64,000 nucleotides of DNA, from NCBI GenBank assembly GCA_948474755.1, contig CAOLHI010001300.1:372001-436000 (forward strand). The letters are read 5' to 3'. Under the pieces are notes generated by a model. The model made no database searches. It was not told the DNA's origin and worked only from the letters and a program-made list of their open reading frames with translations. The stretch is from Ctenosaura bakeri. Its lineage: Eukaryota > Chordata > Lepidosauria > Squamata > Iguanidae. Below are positions 20,111 through 31,590 of this stretch, one piece after another (within the stretch, counting starts at the first letter, position 1; every line of letters begins with the position of its first letter). The translations under genes and the position numbers were made by a program.

Positions 20111-20333
20111 GCCAGTGTGGTGCAGCAGTTTCAGTGCTGAAGCATGACTCAGGCGACCAAGGATTAAATCTCTGCTCAAGATGACTTTGGGCAAGTTATA
20201 CTCTCTCAGTCTTAGAGGAGGGCAAAGGCAACCACACCTTCCCTCTGAATAAATCTTGATAAGAAAACCCTGTGATAGGTTTACCTTAGGGTTACCCTAA
20301 ATTGGAAATGACTTGAAGGCACACAACAACAAG
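20111..20333 (+). repeat. tRNA-derived SINE (Sauria type)
   Basis: Full-length order: GCCAGTGTGGTGCAGCAG head, ACTCTCTCAGTCTTAGAGG middle, TTACCCTAAATTGGAAATG and ACTTGAAGGCACACAACAAC tail. Confidence 0.9.
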
Positions 20334-20882
20334 AAAATGTTTCCATGAAGTGTCTGCCTCTATTCTGTAACTTTAACTGTTTAGTGGCTCACATCAGGCA
20401 TTTTCCTTTGAACCATCACCAACTTTGTAGGCAGCTGCCCATTTGCCTACCATATGAAGGGTAATCTGCCCCACAAACCAGAACAGTGACCAGTACAGCC
20501 CAGAATGACAACTGAAACATCACCCAGAATATTGGCCCTGTGTACGCTACAAGATTTTGATCTATCAGACGTGTAATGTAGTAAGTTTCCATGGACTACA
20601 ACCCACCTCATCAGAGTGGAGTGGAGTTAATGAAGCTTATGTCATAATCAGTCTTGGAAAGTGCTTGTTGTTGTTGCAGCTTAACATACTTAACTCACAA
20701 AATGGCACATTAATGGCCAGCAGATAGCAGCACATGGTAGCTGAAGTGCGTAAGCCTTCTTTTAAACATAGCATAACCTAGAAGAGTCATGCTGTGGATT
20801 CTAACTGCATGGCAGTCCCTTCTGTTTATTATACTTCCACACTACTCAATAATCAATTTATTTAGCTAACGTACAGAACAAA

Positions 20883-21047
20883 GCCAGTGTGGTGTAGTGG
20901 TTTGAGCTTTGGACCAGGGTTCGATTCCCCACTTGGCCACAGGAACTCACTGGCTGACCCTAGACATGTCATACACTCTCAACCCCAAAAAAACTTGTGA
21001 GAGGGTTGCCTCATCAGAAATGACCTGAAGGTGGACAAAAACAACAA
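20883..21047 (+). repeat. tRNA-derived SINE (Sauria type), internally deleted
   Basis: The head GCCAGTGTGGTGTAGTGG and GGTTCGATTCCCC box are well preserved. The middle is shortened before GAAATGACCTGAAGGTGGAC. Confidence 0.88.
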
Positions 21048-22014
21048 AACATTAACAAGTTTTAAACAAAAATAAAACTATGACCAAAAGCAGCATTAAC
21101 AACAGGCTATGTAAGACCTTCTGAACAAGGGATTCCATAGATGGGGTTCCATCGCTTAAAAAAAATAATCTAATAGCTACCTGCCTCACCTCATCTGGTA
21201 GGAGCACCTAGAAAAGGATCTTAGATTATGACTTTAACATCACGTCAGATATTCTTTCAGGTAAACTGGCTGCAAGCTGTTTACCACTTTACTGCTTAAA
21301 ACAAGCACTGTCTAATCAATGAATCACTCTGTATTTTGCTTTAATCTCAAGCACCACAGATGTTTCAAGACGATTGTGTTAGGTTACAAATGTTCACAAA
21401 ATGCCTTCAGGGTCCCCCCCCCATAACAGAAGACAATATTTTGGAATATTCTCATGCCACTGTATCAATAAACCAAACGTTTTATTTGACTCAGGGATAT
21501 AATTGTGTCACTACAATGACAGTGTTACCCCCCACAATTATAATAATTAAAGATCACAGTACGCACATAAGGCCTTAAGGTTTTCTGCAATGTAGCTTCA
21601 GTAATAACACGGAGCGAAATGTACCTTTTCATCAACCCCAGCTGCCTGTTGGAAGGCCCTCTCAGATTTTTTTTTTTCCAAAGTCAAGCCCATCCACAAG
21701 ACAAATCACTGCTGTACTGCAATTTTGTTCTCAAAAGACTGGTTCGCGGAAGGCAAAAAGATAAACCGAAATGAACTCTGCACACTGTTCTCCCCGTGAT
21801 CCTTGGAAGCGCATGGTGTGCCCAGTGAATAGCTGTGAGCGGCACCAACTTCTGTCCCAGTTCCTGGCAGAAATAAAACTAGTTGGGAGGATTAGTGCCA
21901 GGGTGGGGTGTGAGAGATGAGATCTCATTATCTTTTGCTTTTGTCACTCACTTTAAACGTAGCCTTGTCAGCTTCTGCCTGCAGGGACGAAAAGAGTCCC
22001 AGGAAAGTTTCTCA
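21048..22014. other. Intergenic, nothing recognised
   Basis: Non-coding sequence leading to the palindrome. No exon supported. Confidence 0.4.
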
Positions 22015-22194
22015 GGCCATTTCCGCACTAGGCTGTTATAGCGCGATGATTCCACTTTCAACCTCCTCTGGAATCCTGGGGTTTGCAGTTTCGGGAGGGG
22101 CCGGCCGGCCCCTCCCGAAACTGCAAACCCCAGGATTCCAGAGGAGGTTGAAAGTGGAATCATCGCGCTATAACAGCCTAGTGCGGAAATGGCC
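22015..22194. mobile_element. Perfect 180-bp palindromic MITE
   Basis: Two 90-base arms that are exact reverse complements with no spacer, centred on GGGGCCGGCCGGCCCC at 22097-22112. Ends are GGCCATTTCCGCACTA. The flanks give a 3-bp duplication, TCA (22012-22014 and 22195-22197). The GGCC-TTTCC-CAC terminus with 3-bp duplication suggests a PIF/Harbinger-type DNA transposon derivative, though this is inference. No coding capacity. Confidence 0.9.
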
Positions 22195-22289
22195 TCAGCT
22201 TCCAAGACTCTATGCCATCTAAAACCTTACTTCAAAAGAACCCCCAGAACTCTAAAAACAACTTCCCCTCGGAACCAAAACCATTCGGA

Positions 22290-22930
22290 GGTGACATTTA
22301 CGAGAGCAAGTTGGGAAACTGTGGGTGGGGGGGGGACAGAAGGCGGCGCGGCGGTGGCGCGGCTGACCAGCCCAAGCGTCGCCCAACAACACGCGGCGAC
22401 CGCTGCCGACGTGCCAGGCGACCACTTCCTCTCCCGCCACCGGCCTCCGCGGCCAACTCGGTCCTCCCGGCTCCGTCAACCAGGAAGCGGTAAGTGCCTC
22501 GCCCCCCACCTTACTTACTTTACTCCGCCGCTCCCCGCCCGGCGACGGGCTTTACGCTCGGCAGCCGCCGGCTTCGAACTCCGCACGGTCCCGGAACTCG
22601 AGGGCAGAGCCAAAGCGGGGCTGGAGAGAGGGGGAGTGTGGGAGAAGAGAACGCCTTCCCGGCACTCGCCGCACGTTAGAGTGACAACATGTTGTATTAG
22701 TCATTCATATAGGGAGGGTGGAGAGGAATAAGGGGGGGAGTACGCCGCGCTGCATTCTGGGAGCTGTAGTTCGCCTCTGCTTCCTGCGCCTTCCCTCCAA
22801 GCGCAAAGGCCGGAAAAGGGGTGGCTGACTACATCTCCCGAGGTGCACAGCAAGGCGCATGCGCCGTCTCGTTCTGTTCGCCTGGTTTCTCAAGAGGAGG
22901 GGTGTATTGTGCGCGTATTGTGGCTTCTCG
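22290..22930. promoter_or_regulatory. CpG island, probable promoter
   Basis: A sharply GC- and CpG-rich block in an AT-rich window. It holds GCATTCTGGGAGCTGTAGT at 22752-22770, the reverse of the ZNF143-type ACTACAGCTCCCAGAATGC motif. An NRF1-type palindrome GGCGCATGCGCC lies at 22854-22865, ACTACATCTCCC at about 22830, and an ETS-like CCGGAA at about 22811. Such combinations mark TATA-less housekeeping promoters. Which direction it drives is unclear; the good splice donor at 22490 favours the plus strand. Confidence 0.65.
22330..22489 (+). other. Candidate first exon ending at a splice donor
   Basis: Within the CpG island, GAAGCG is followed by GTAAGTG at 22490-22496, a strong 5' splice site. 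The start is a guess because no TATA box fixes it. The segment has no obvious coding start, so it may be a 5' UTR exon. The rest of the gene is not recognised. Confidence 0.35.
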
Positions 22931-23038
22931 GGGAACAGTATTGTCCCCCAAGTACGACCCTGAAGGTGGGTCGGGGGGTCGAGAGAGCGCTCCCAGGACA
23001 TGAGCTTCTCCACTTAGTTCCGGGCTGTGTGCTACTTG

Positions 23039-23219
23039 GGCCATTTCCACACTACACTGTTATAGTGCTATTATTCCACTTTCAACACCTTGCAGAATTC
23101 TGGGGTTTGTAGTCTACTGAGGCCCTCTAAATGCCCCTCTCTAAACTGCAAATCCCAGGATTCCACTGGATGTTGAAAGTGGAATAATAGCACTATAAGA
23201 GTGTAGTGCGGAAATGGCC
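23039..23219. mobile_element. Foldback MITE, diverged arms
   Basis: Same family as 22015-22194, with GGCCATTTCCACAC at the left and GTGCGGAAATGGCC at the right. Arms pair through GTTATAGTGCTATTATTCC and CTTTCAACA, with a loop containing AGTCTACTGAGGCCC. Confidence 0.88.
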
Positions 23220-23366
23220 CTGTTCACCCTCCTCTCTTGATCCTATTATGGCCAATAGTGCTTGCTCTTGAGTAAGCGGGCAAAGATAGACTTAATAAGT
23301 GTTACTTTCATACATGATGAGATGTGTGACCTCATGCATCAACAAGTAATGATGACACACCCAGTG

Positions 23367-24135
23367 AAGTGATTATTGGAATTATTGCTCATCATAAGTT
23401 GAACATGGGCCAGCAGTGTGATGCTGCAGCAAAGACGGTAAATGCTGTTCCAGCCTGCATGAACAGAAGCATCCTTTCCAAGTTGAGGGAAGTAATGGTC
23501 CCACTATATTCTGCACATTTAGGGTATTGCATTCAATTTTGGGTACCTCATTTTTAAGAATAATAATAATAATAAAATTTATTTTTATCCCGCCTCTCCC
23601 AGCGGATCGAGGCGGCATTACAGGAATATATAAATACATTAAAACATTAAAGTGTACCCCATCCTCCCCACTCACCAACCCTCCTCCCCACCCACCAATA
23701 TAGACAAGTTGTAGCAGATTCAGAGAAGGGCAATGAGGATGATAAAGAGGTATGGAGAATAAAATATATGAGGAAAGGTTGAAGGGACTGGGTGTATTCA
23801 GCTTGGTGACGAGACTGCATTCTTTAAATACCTCAAGCACTGGCACAAAGAGCTGGGGCAGGCCTATTCTCTGCTGCCCCAGAGTTTAGAACCAGGTATA
23901 ATGGTTTTAAGGTACATGAGAGTAGATTTTGATTGAATGTTTTGTCAGTAAGAGTGGTCCAGCAATGGAACCAGTTGCCTAGAGAGGTGGTGGGGATCTT
24001 CTCTGGACATCTTCAAAAGAGTGGGCAGCTAACTGCTGCTGATAATTTAGCTGGAGATCCTGCAATGAGCAAGAAGTTTGACCAGTGGCCCAAGAAACCC
24101 CTTCTAACACTGTTATTCTATGATTCTATGTGTGG
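23367..24135 (+). mobile_element. CR1 LINE 3' end
   Basis: Degenerate CR1 ORF2 C-terminus, with blocks such as SILSKLREVMVPLYSAHLG followed downstream by VVQQWNQLPREVV. It ends in the octamer pair ATTCTATGATTCTATG at about 24117-24132, the hallmark CR1 terminus. The frame is broken and interrupted at 23557-23700 by an L2-like tail on the opposite strand. Confidence 0.88.
23557..23700 (-). mobile_element. L2-like LINE tail inserted in CR1
   Basis: An AATAATAAT run followed by AATTTATTTTTATCCCGCC and GATCGAGGCGGCATTACAG is the reverse of an L2-type 3' end. CR1 sequence resumes on both sides. Confidence 0.65.
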
Positions 24136-24334
24136 ATCAGCCCTTAGACACTGGTGCTTACAAATCACTCCTCTCAATAAAAGATGATCAATTTGTGTTT
24201 TAAAAAAGTTCACAAATATATATTTTTAAAGTTATCATAATTTACATTTCCAAACTGTTGGATAGTTCAGGGAGCATAGCCGAGATCTTCTAAACGAAGT
24301 TGCAGAAGTCTAGACTCATAAGACTTGGGTTTAT

Positions 24335-24645
24335 TCTCTCCTGTATTCTCTCCAACATTTGATAGATAAAAATCAGGATGCATGTGGCTAAGCAACATTA
24401 GAATGTGGTCAAGATGGAAAAAAATTATAAATGAGTAGGAAGACACAAGACAGGAGAAGCTGCAGCAGTTTACTTTCGCCTGAGCCTACTGGACAGGACG
24501 AGATTCCACCCCATCTTCTCCTCTATGGCCCCTCCCCCAAGTTAATTGAGTGCAAACAACTTTTGCACTTTGCAGTTATTTTGCAGCAGTTGGCTGAGGA
24601 CAAAGGGGGAAAGTGGGAGGATGACAGAAAATCTGGAATGTTGTT
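24335..24645 (+). repeat. Unnamed interspersed repeat R, copy 1
   Basis: It shares AGCTGCAGCAGTTT, GCCTGAGCCTACTGG and GTTAATTGAGTGCAAA with copies at 29912, 48500 and 51880. It continues after an L2-like insert at about 25027 (AAAGCAGCTGAAAAAGTGGG), is split by the solo LTR at 25082, and ends near 26010. No coding motif is seen. Confidence 0.7.
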
Positions 24646-25025
24646 AATTTATTTATTTATTCATTTATTTATTTCTATCCGACCTTTTTCTCAGATCAGG
24701 ACTCAAAGTGGCTTACAACAATTAAAAAAGACATCATTAAAAGTCCACAAGATACAGTGTGAGGTCATGTGAAGCGTCATGTCCCATTATAGTCCATGGA
24801 CATGACTGGCATGTGCCCACACTGCCACAGGTGCATGCAAGTTGCATCCATTGACTACAATGGGAGGCTATGCTTGCACTTTTAGTTTTACATGGGAGTT
24901 CCTAGAACAGAACCTCACATATACAGCGGGCTCACAGAACAAAAGTTCAAACAAGATTAAATGATTTAAAAAAACATTAAAATATACATTATTAAACACC
25001 CACCCACACAATAATCAGCAATATC
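24645..25025 (-). mobile_element. L2-like LINE tail and flank inserted in repeat R
   Basis: A TTTATTTATTTATT run, then ATCCGACCTTTTTCTCAG and AGTGGCTTACAACAATTAA, matches an antisense L2 3' end. The remainder of the insert is unclassified. Confidence 0.5.
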
Positions 25026-25081
25026 CGGTACATAAAAAAGCAGCTGAAAAAGTGGGATGACAGAAGACAAATTGGTACTGT

Positions 25082-25961
25082 TGTTACTGCAGTTATGATA
25101 TGTCTGGTGAGAGCACTAGATATCCTTTTGATATCAAATAATTTGGCCTTTGCTTGACCTTTCTCTGCCACCCAACTCCATGTGTTTGCAGAGGTCCACC
25201 AGACAAGCACGTATTAGGTGTAGCCATTAATGGTTGTACATTCCAAACCTCATTTAGGCAGGCAACTTAAGCCTCTCCGATGCTTCAGGGAAAAACCTTC
25301 TTGCATTGCCTTGCTCAGCACAAATCTACACAAAGACGCACGGCCAAGGGCCGAGCCATTCCTTTATGTTGGGCCATTTGCATACTGGCCATACTATTGT
25401 CATCCAGCACTAAGCTCATCATGCAAAACCTGACCTTTTCCAACTCCTTTGTCCAGCTACAAATTCTCTTTGTTCTCACCGAGCATGGCATGGCCTGTAG
25501 GAAAAATCCACCCTATGAAAGGTCCCCATTTTCTAGTCCTCCTCGGAACACTCTGGACTACTTTGGACTTCCATCCTGCCTTGGTGTCGGTTTGTCCAGT
25601 GAGCTCCCCTCAGCGAACCGCACAGAGTTCCTTCCCCTGCAACTTCCTCTTCTCTCCAGGACTACGAGACCAGGTGTCGTATTACCCACTCCCCAAAACT
25701 CTCTATTTCTATTTCTCAGTTAGTTAGTGTATGTCGTGTCTTTTGTGTTGTTTGTCTACAATAAAATATTATTTGTTACTTTAAAAACTTGTCTGACTAC
25801 GCTCTCTGACCCGAAGCTGTAGACATAGGGTAAAAGATCCTAGCTAAAGCTACCCTGCCTCTCGTTAGCTTAAGAGAGTGCTCGAGCTTAATTTCCCCAT
25901 CTTGTGTTGTTATTTGGTTATTTGGGTGCCCCTCCCGGGACCCCCAACATACAGGGTAACA
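25082..25961 (+). mobile_element. Solo LTR, 880 bp
   Basis: It begins TGTTAC and ends GTAACA, flanked by the 4-bp duplication CTGT (25078-25081 and 25962-25965). AATAAA at 25760-25765 supports plus-strand orientation. No internal viral or retrotransposon genes adjoin it, so it is a recombination product. It is related to the LTRs at 46799 and 53415. A 4-bp duplication fits class I endogenous retroviruses or some Gypsy elements; I cannot decide. Confidence 0.88.
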
Positions 25962-26009
25962 CTGTCCCTACCAAATCCAGATAATTGGACAGTATGCACT
26001 TGGTTTTGT

Positions 26010-26640
26010 CTTGTTGACTAACTGACAGCAGTCTTTCAGGTTTCTGGACAGGGGAAAGCCTTTCCCATGCCTCACTCCAAGGTCTAATGACAGCTGCCAA
26101 CGTGGTTTGTTTTATAAGGGGATTAGATACACTTGTGAAGGAGAGGCCATCAGTGATTACTGTTCACTATGGGTCACCTTTAATGTATCAGTTGCTGGGG
26201 AATGTGAGGTGGAAAGTGCAGTTACACATATCCTGTGGTGGGTTTTCTGTGGATAGGTGACTGGGCACTGTATAAACAGAATATAGGCTTTTGTTCTGAT
26301 TTACCATAGCTCTTCTTCTATTGTTATGAACAGGAACACTTCTGGTGTGTGGGAAAATACATAGCAACTTTCCTGCAGGTCCCATCTGTTAACCTTCTGT
26401 TAGCAGTCATATTTTAACATTCCCACATTCTGACTCGCAAAGCATTATCCTTTACTTCCATAATTCAATCAGTCTTGTTTCGCTATATGAATCACATCCT
26501 ACTTCAGAACATTGGCAACATTGCCCCCAAGTGGAGATACCTTTAAGATCCAAAGTAGTAGTTTTCAAAGAAGTAGCACTGTTACATCTCTTGCAGAATA
26601 AAAAGGAAGAAGAGAGGGGGAGGAAAAAAAAGGAATGTAG
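26010..26640. other. Intergenic, nothing recognised
   Basis: No supported gene or repeat between the end of repeat R and the Penelope element. Confidence 0.4.
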
Positions 26641-26681
26641 CAGCACCTTTAAGATTAACTAGTTTTAATTTTAGCATGAAC

Positions 26682-26709
26682 TTTCATGGATATAAACTCA
26701 CTTCTTCAG
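26682..26709 (-). ncRNA. Hammerhead-ribozyme-like core in Penelope tail
   Basis: On the minus strand CTGAAGA (26703-26709) is followed by an AT-rich stem region and GAAA (26682-26685), then GTTCATG. The CUGANGA and GAAA boxes are the invariant hammerhead core. Stem II between them is weak, so I expect it to be inactive or poorly active. Confidence 0.45.
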
Positions 26710-27591
26710 ATGCAGTACAGAATGATATTAAAGTCTCACATGTACAGTATATTTGTACAGTTGTGGGAGTAGGACAGAATATAATAGGATCCGGAAAGAT
26801 GCAAATAATGTCCCTTGCTCTAAATTTTCAAAGAACTGGGCAAGGTATTACAGGTCTTTCAGATCTTTATGCTCGTCAGTTAGCACTGATGTGTAAAACC
26901 AGTAAATATCCTAACCAAAAGTCAGTTTCCCTGGGCTCAGAACTCTCTGAAAAGATTCCTTTTGCTATATACAGAGGACTCTTGTATTAATATATGTATG
27001 AATATATGAAGCCACAGCCTTAGTGCATACCACTGCTAATGGATTGGAATGTGAGAATATAATTCAATTTAGCTTTTTTTTTATTCTTTGCATTTCCTTC
27101 GTTCAAGAAATGTGACCTGTAAATCACTTACTGTATGTCCTGGAAGCCTGAGATGGTTTGTAACTGGTTTGGTGATACAGCCATTTCTAATGTCAGATTT
27201 GTGTCCATTTATCTTCTTGCATAGAGTCTGCCCTGTTTGTCCAATATAGAGTGTAGAGGGGCACTGCTGGCAGAGGATGGTATATATCACATTGGAGGAA
27301 GAGCAAGTAAATGCACTTCTGAATTGTGAAGTTATTGGCCCCTGTAATATTGATCAGAATAGATGTGGGGACAGAACTGGCATCTGGGTTTGTGGCAGGG
27401 CCTTTTCCCTCTATCATTCATGTTATGTATCCTGTTGTGAGTAGTTGTTTAAAATTTGGAGGCTGTCTGTAGGTCAATAAATGTCTGCTACCCAGAGCTT
27501 GTGAGAGGGCAGTACTGTTCTTCAAAATTGGTTGTAGCTTGTGGATGATGCGTTTGAGTGGTCTCAGTTGGGGACTGCAGGTGACAACTAG

Positions 27592-28049
27592 GGCCCTTTC
27601 CACACGCGGCGAGAGAAACGCTCCCTGCCGCTACTCACCGGCTTTTTGGGCAAGTCTGTCGGGACGAGGAGCAGTGCGAGCTTGTCGCTCCGCACTGCTC
27701 CGGCGTCCAAAATGGCAGCTTCCGGTTGGTGGGGGCTCTCCACCAACCGGAGAAGCTCACCAGCCGAAAGCCCACCCCTGGCAGATCTGCAGGCACACAC
27801 TAGTGCGCGCCTGCAAATCTGCACCAGAGCGCAGGGACGGAGTGACACAGGGTCGCGCGCTCCGTCCTTTTTAAAAACCTCTTAAAAGAGGTTTTTAAAA
27901 AGCACGCTGCTCAACCAGTTCCGGTTGCTCCAGAGCGGACTGAGGTGCGGAACTACGAAAAGTAGTCCGTCTCAGTCCCCTCCACGGTGCAGAAGACCTC
28001 CATTGGAGGTCGTTCTGCACCGTTTTAATAGGCCCGTGTGGAAAGGGCC
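27592..28049. mobile_element. GC-rich DNA transposon A, 458 bp
   Basis: Terminal inverted repeats GGCCCTTTCCACAC, flanked by TAG (27589-27591 and 28050-28052). Removing it rejoins the Penelope reading frame region, with the target reading CAACTAGG. The interior is much more GC-rich than the host and contains nested hairpins, including a palindrome around 27872-27903 (AAAAACCTCTT repeated inverted). No transposase is encoded. Confidence 0.88.
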
Positions 28050-28352
28050 TAGGAGGGTTCTGTCACTTTGTGTTTTTGGTATGTCTTGTGGTAGATGGTT
28101 CCTGGGTACTAATCTTGCCTTGTTATTTATTTCTTTACCTCCTTAGGTGGGTTTTGTAGTTTGAGAAATAAATGCTGTAAATCCAAGTGTTTTGAGTCTC
28201 TTTCTTGTGGATCTGAGTAGATATGATTGTATCGGAAGGCTTGGCTGTAAACAATAGATTTGGTAGTGTGTTCCAAGTAGAAACAAATACCTTTCTCTGA
28301 TTTTTTTTTCCTTGAGAAAAGATTGTACTAATAAAAGTTCCTTTGTTGTTCT

Positions 28353-28550
28353 TACTGTTGTTGTTTGCCTTCAGGTCATTTCTGATTTAAGGTGACCCTA
28401 AGGTGAATCTAGCACAGTGTTTTCTGGAGCTGAGAGTGTGTGATACACCCAAGGTCACCCAGAGGGTTTCCATGGCTGAGCAGAGAATTGAGCCATGGGT
28501 CTCCAGGGTCGTAGTCCAGTGCTCAAACTGCTATGCCTTTCTGGCTCTCA
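28353..28550 (-). repeat. tRNA-derived SINE (Sauria type)
   Basis: Reverse orientation: TTGTTGTTTGCCTTCAGGTC tail, CCCAAGGTCACCCAGAGGG middle, and head ending in GTCCAGTGCTCAAACTGC. Confidence 0.88.
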
Positions 28551-28579
28551 AAAGTTTCTTACCTCATATTTAAAAAGTT

Positions 28580-28680
28580 GTTTTTGCTGTTATTGTTATG
28601 TGCCTTCAACTTGACTCTGACTTCCTGCAGCTCTATCGTAGGATTTTCTTGGCAAAATTTATGTAGACCCAAATCATATA
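28580..28680 (-). repeat. SINE 3' fragment
   Basis: Contains TTATGTGCCTTCAACTTGAC and ATCGTAGGATTTTCTTGGC, the tail half of the same SINE type. Confidence 0.55.
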
Positions 28681-29911
28681 ATAAATCATGAAAGAGTTGA
28701 CCAGCAGACACTACTAATTTCCCCAAAACACCTCAGGCTATTGTATACCTCTGTATTACATGCAAAATCATCTAAGAAAACTGCCCTTTCTAACTACAGA
28801 GCTCTTTGGAAAAGAGTGCTTCTGAATGGAAAATTAGAACTTTGTGTGAGCAAGTCAACCTTTTTATGATCCACCACAGGGTTTACATGGATCCCTGGAT
28901 ATAGGAAAGTAGACTATGGAAACCCTGAGAGAACGAACCAACGCAGTGGCTGGTAAGAGGTGGGGAGGTTAGTGGATGGAGAACCCTAATGAGGACCAGA
29001 GAAAGCTCTGTGGTGAGAGAGGGAAATGATAGAATGAGACAAAAATTCACTTGAAACAAAATACTAGGGAGAAAGAGAAGTAGAACTGGGCTGCTGGTGG
29101 ACTAATGGATTTGAAAGGTGGGTGAAGCTGGGTACTTTTGCTAGATTTTTAAGGGGTAACTTGACTATACTGCAAAAGATCTGGACATTTCTCTATCTCT
29201 TTTCAATACAATGTACAATCAAAGAATAAATTGCACTTTTCAAAAGGTGTTGAAAAGTAAATCAGGTATATCTAGTTATTATATTCAGTTTATACAGATC
29301 AAATTACACCTGTGAATGTTTGGCTCCCCATTTGTCAGTCATTGGAATGAAGTGATAGCTACATATTCCTACAAAACATTGCAAAAATCTGCATTTTATA
29401 TCATGATTGATTGTTTTTGAAGTCTGTCCTTTAAATAAAAAGTTGTTTTTCCTCCTGATGTTGCTGTTTCAAATGAAACCATCATTGGATTTATGACATA
29501 CAAACAGGCTTTCTATCCGACATACTATTTTGCCAAAACCTGTGGTTTCTTTGTCACAAAACTTTTAAATATTGTGATAAATTTAATTCCTACTTCCAGT
29601 ATCTCTGAAGTCAGCTCTTCCTCTTGCTTAGAAATCAACTTTCAAGGCTGAGTATTTTGCATGCTTCCGAACTCCTAATGACTCAGAATAAAGAAAGTTA
29701 TGGTTGTTATTGGAAGCTATACCTACATATTACAATACACTTCAGATTTAATAGCTTCAGTCTTGCTTAGTCTTGGCAATTTTTGTTGTTGGTTGATTAT
29801 CGTATCATTGTGTAAGTATTTTTTTCTCTCTCTCTCTGATAAATATAAATTTAAGGTTGCTTATTAAACTGTAAGTGCAGCAATTATAACCTTTCAAATA
29901 AAAGCTGTCAA
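28681..29911. other. Intergenic, nothing recognised
   Basis: AT-rich non-coding sequence; no repeat or exon supported. Confidence 0.4.
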
Positions 29912-30310
29912 ACATGTCAGCATCCCCCCATTACTTCACAGATGAACACCAGGGTATGTGTAGCCAAGCAAGGTCAGAGTGGGTCAAAGTGGCAAAAGTT
30001 ATGAATGAAGAAGACCACACAAGCTAGGAGAGACTGCAGCAATTTGCTTTTGCCTGAGTCTACTGGGAAGGGCAAGCTTTCTCCCCATCCTCTCTCCTCC
30101 CACTGCTAAGTTAAATGAGTGCAAATTGCATTTGTGTTTTGAATTCTATTTGCAGCAACTGAGGTAAGCTGAGGAAAAATGAGGAAACTGGAAGGAAGAG
30201 AGAAAAACTGGAACATTTTAAAAGCAGCTGGAAAAGTAGAGTGTCAGAGGATTAATTGAGACTGTAACTGCCAAATCAAGACAGCTGGAGGGCATATGTT
30301 GATGATAGAT
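29912..30310 (+). repeat. Unnamed interspersed repeat R, copy 2
   Basis: The longest uninterrupted copy. Landmarks are ACTTCACAGATGAACACCAGG, AAGCTAGGAGAGACTGCAGC, TTGCCTGAGTCTACTGGG, AAATGAGTGCAAAT, and a 3' part with AAAAGCAGCTGGAAAAGTAG. No protein motif or terminal inverted repeat is seen. Confidence 0.7.
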
Positions 30311-30373
30311 ATCCCCAAATCTGATAGATATTCCCAAATGCATATAATAGACATGTAGTTAAGATGTGACATT

Positions 30374-30545
30374 GTTGTGCGTCTTCAAGTCATTTTGAGT
30401 TTTGGTGACCATAAGGCGACCCTATCACAGGGGCTTCTGGGGCTGAGTGTGTGTGACAGACCCAAGGTCACCCTATGGGTTTCCATGGTCAAACCCTGGT
30501 CTCCAGGATTGTAGTCCAACAAACCACTGCATTGCACTGGCATTC
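30374..30545 (-). repeat. tRNA-derived SINE (Sauria type)
   Basis: Reverse orientation with GTGCGTCTTCAAGTCATT tail and CCCAAGGTCACCCTATGGG middle. The head is shortened. Confidence 0.82.
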
Positions 30546-31467
30546 AAATGTTACATTACAATCATCCATTGTGCAACCATATTCAGGGCTTCTCTCACCA
30601 CATTTGCACATTGATTTCTTCCTTTGCTCTTCTTTGACAATGATTTCCTTCACAGTATTCCTTTACTTCAAGAAGCTGAAGCAATACATGTTGATCCTCC
30701 ATGAGCCTGTAAGTTCCCCTATGCCTCAGTAGCCTTATCCTGCTGTTCAGTGGAAGTCAACATCCAAAACTGTTTTTGAGCATTCTGTTTGCCAACCCAA
30801 GATTAGGGTTGCCATATTCCAGTTTCCCAAATCCGGTTAATTTGCACATCATTCAAATGTCTATAAAATGCAAATAAAATATATTATGCCTATTTTTCGT
30901 AGGGATTAGCATTTTTGATAAATCCTTCAAAATCTGGACTAAAATTCAGAGTAGATTTACTGGCCCCATAACATGTAAATTAATAGCAACCTCTGGCTGA
31001 GTCTATCAAAACTTTTACATTAAGGAAGCTACTGAGCAGTGGTTTGGGCCAATCTCTTGTTCATCCCTTTTTAGTGACACCTGTCACCTCTTTTGACATA
31101 CTATATCCATGCAACCTAGATACTGTGTCTATTAAATAGCCACATTTCCTCAACCTTGTGGTACTTGAGTGAACATGGAAAGTCCTTGAATTGTTTTGAA
31201 TTTTTTTTTTTTTATCTTAATGAATTGCCAGGGACCATTTTATGATTTCAAAGAACGTAGGAGTCCTCTGTCACATAGGTTTCACACCCACCTCCCTGAA
31301 TAGTTTAGGCTTCCACCTTCAGAGGATGATGATCTCTCAGAACTTGTGGAAGGAGCAGAGAAAGAGTCATGTTTTGTGATTTGAAGCTATACAATGATAG
31401 ATGGGCTGCTGAGCTGGCTGAAACCAGAGGTATAATCTTGACTGGATATGACAGTCCATACATTGTT
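30546..31467. other. Intergenic, nothing recognised
   Basis: No supported gene or classified repeat. Confidence 0.4.
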
Positions 31468-31590
31468 GAAAGCCAGAGTAGTGTGGTGGTTTGAGCATTG
31501 GACTATGACTCTGGATACCAAGGGTTCAACTCCCTGCTTGGCCATGGAAATCCATTGTTTGACCTTGGGCTCTCAGTCCCAGAAAACCCT

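Larger units (their letters stand above)
26641..28320 (-). mobile_element. Penelope-like retroelement, 3' portion
   Basis: On the minus strand, a degenerate reverse-transcriptase end (28320-27420, with a TCSPQLRPLKRIIHKLQPIL-like block) leads to a GIY-YIG endonuclease at about 27290-27081: MIYTILCQQC, LYIGQTGQ, NGHKSDIR, NHLRLPGH. That domain order is specific to Penelope-like elements. Beyond it, at 26682-26709, the repeat tail keeps a hammerhead-like core. The copy is interrupted by a GC-rich DNA transposon at 27592-28049 and has internal stops. Confidence 0.85.

Noticed and set aside
22189..22731. 180-codon frame and several others in the CpG-rich block
   Set aside because: High GC removes stop codons. 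The frames overlap a MITE arm and run through the splice donor, and they show no protein motif.
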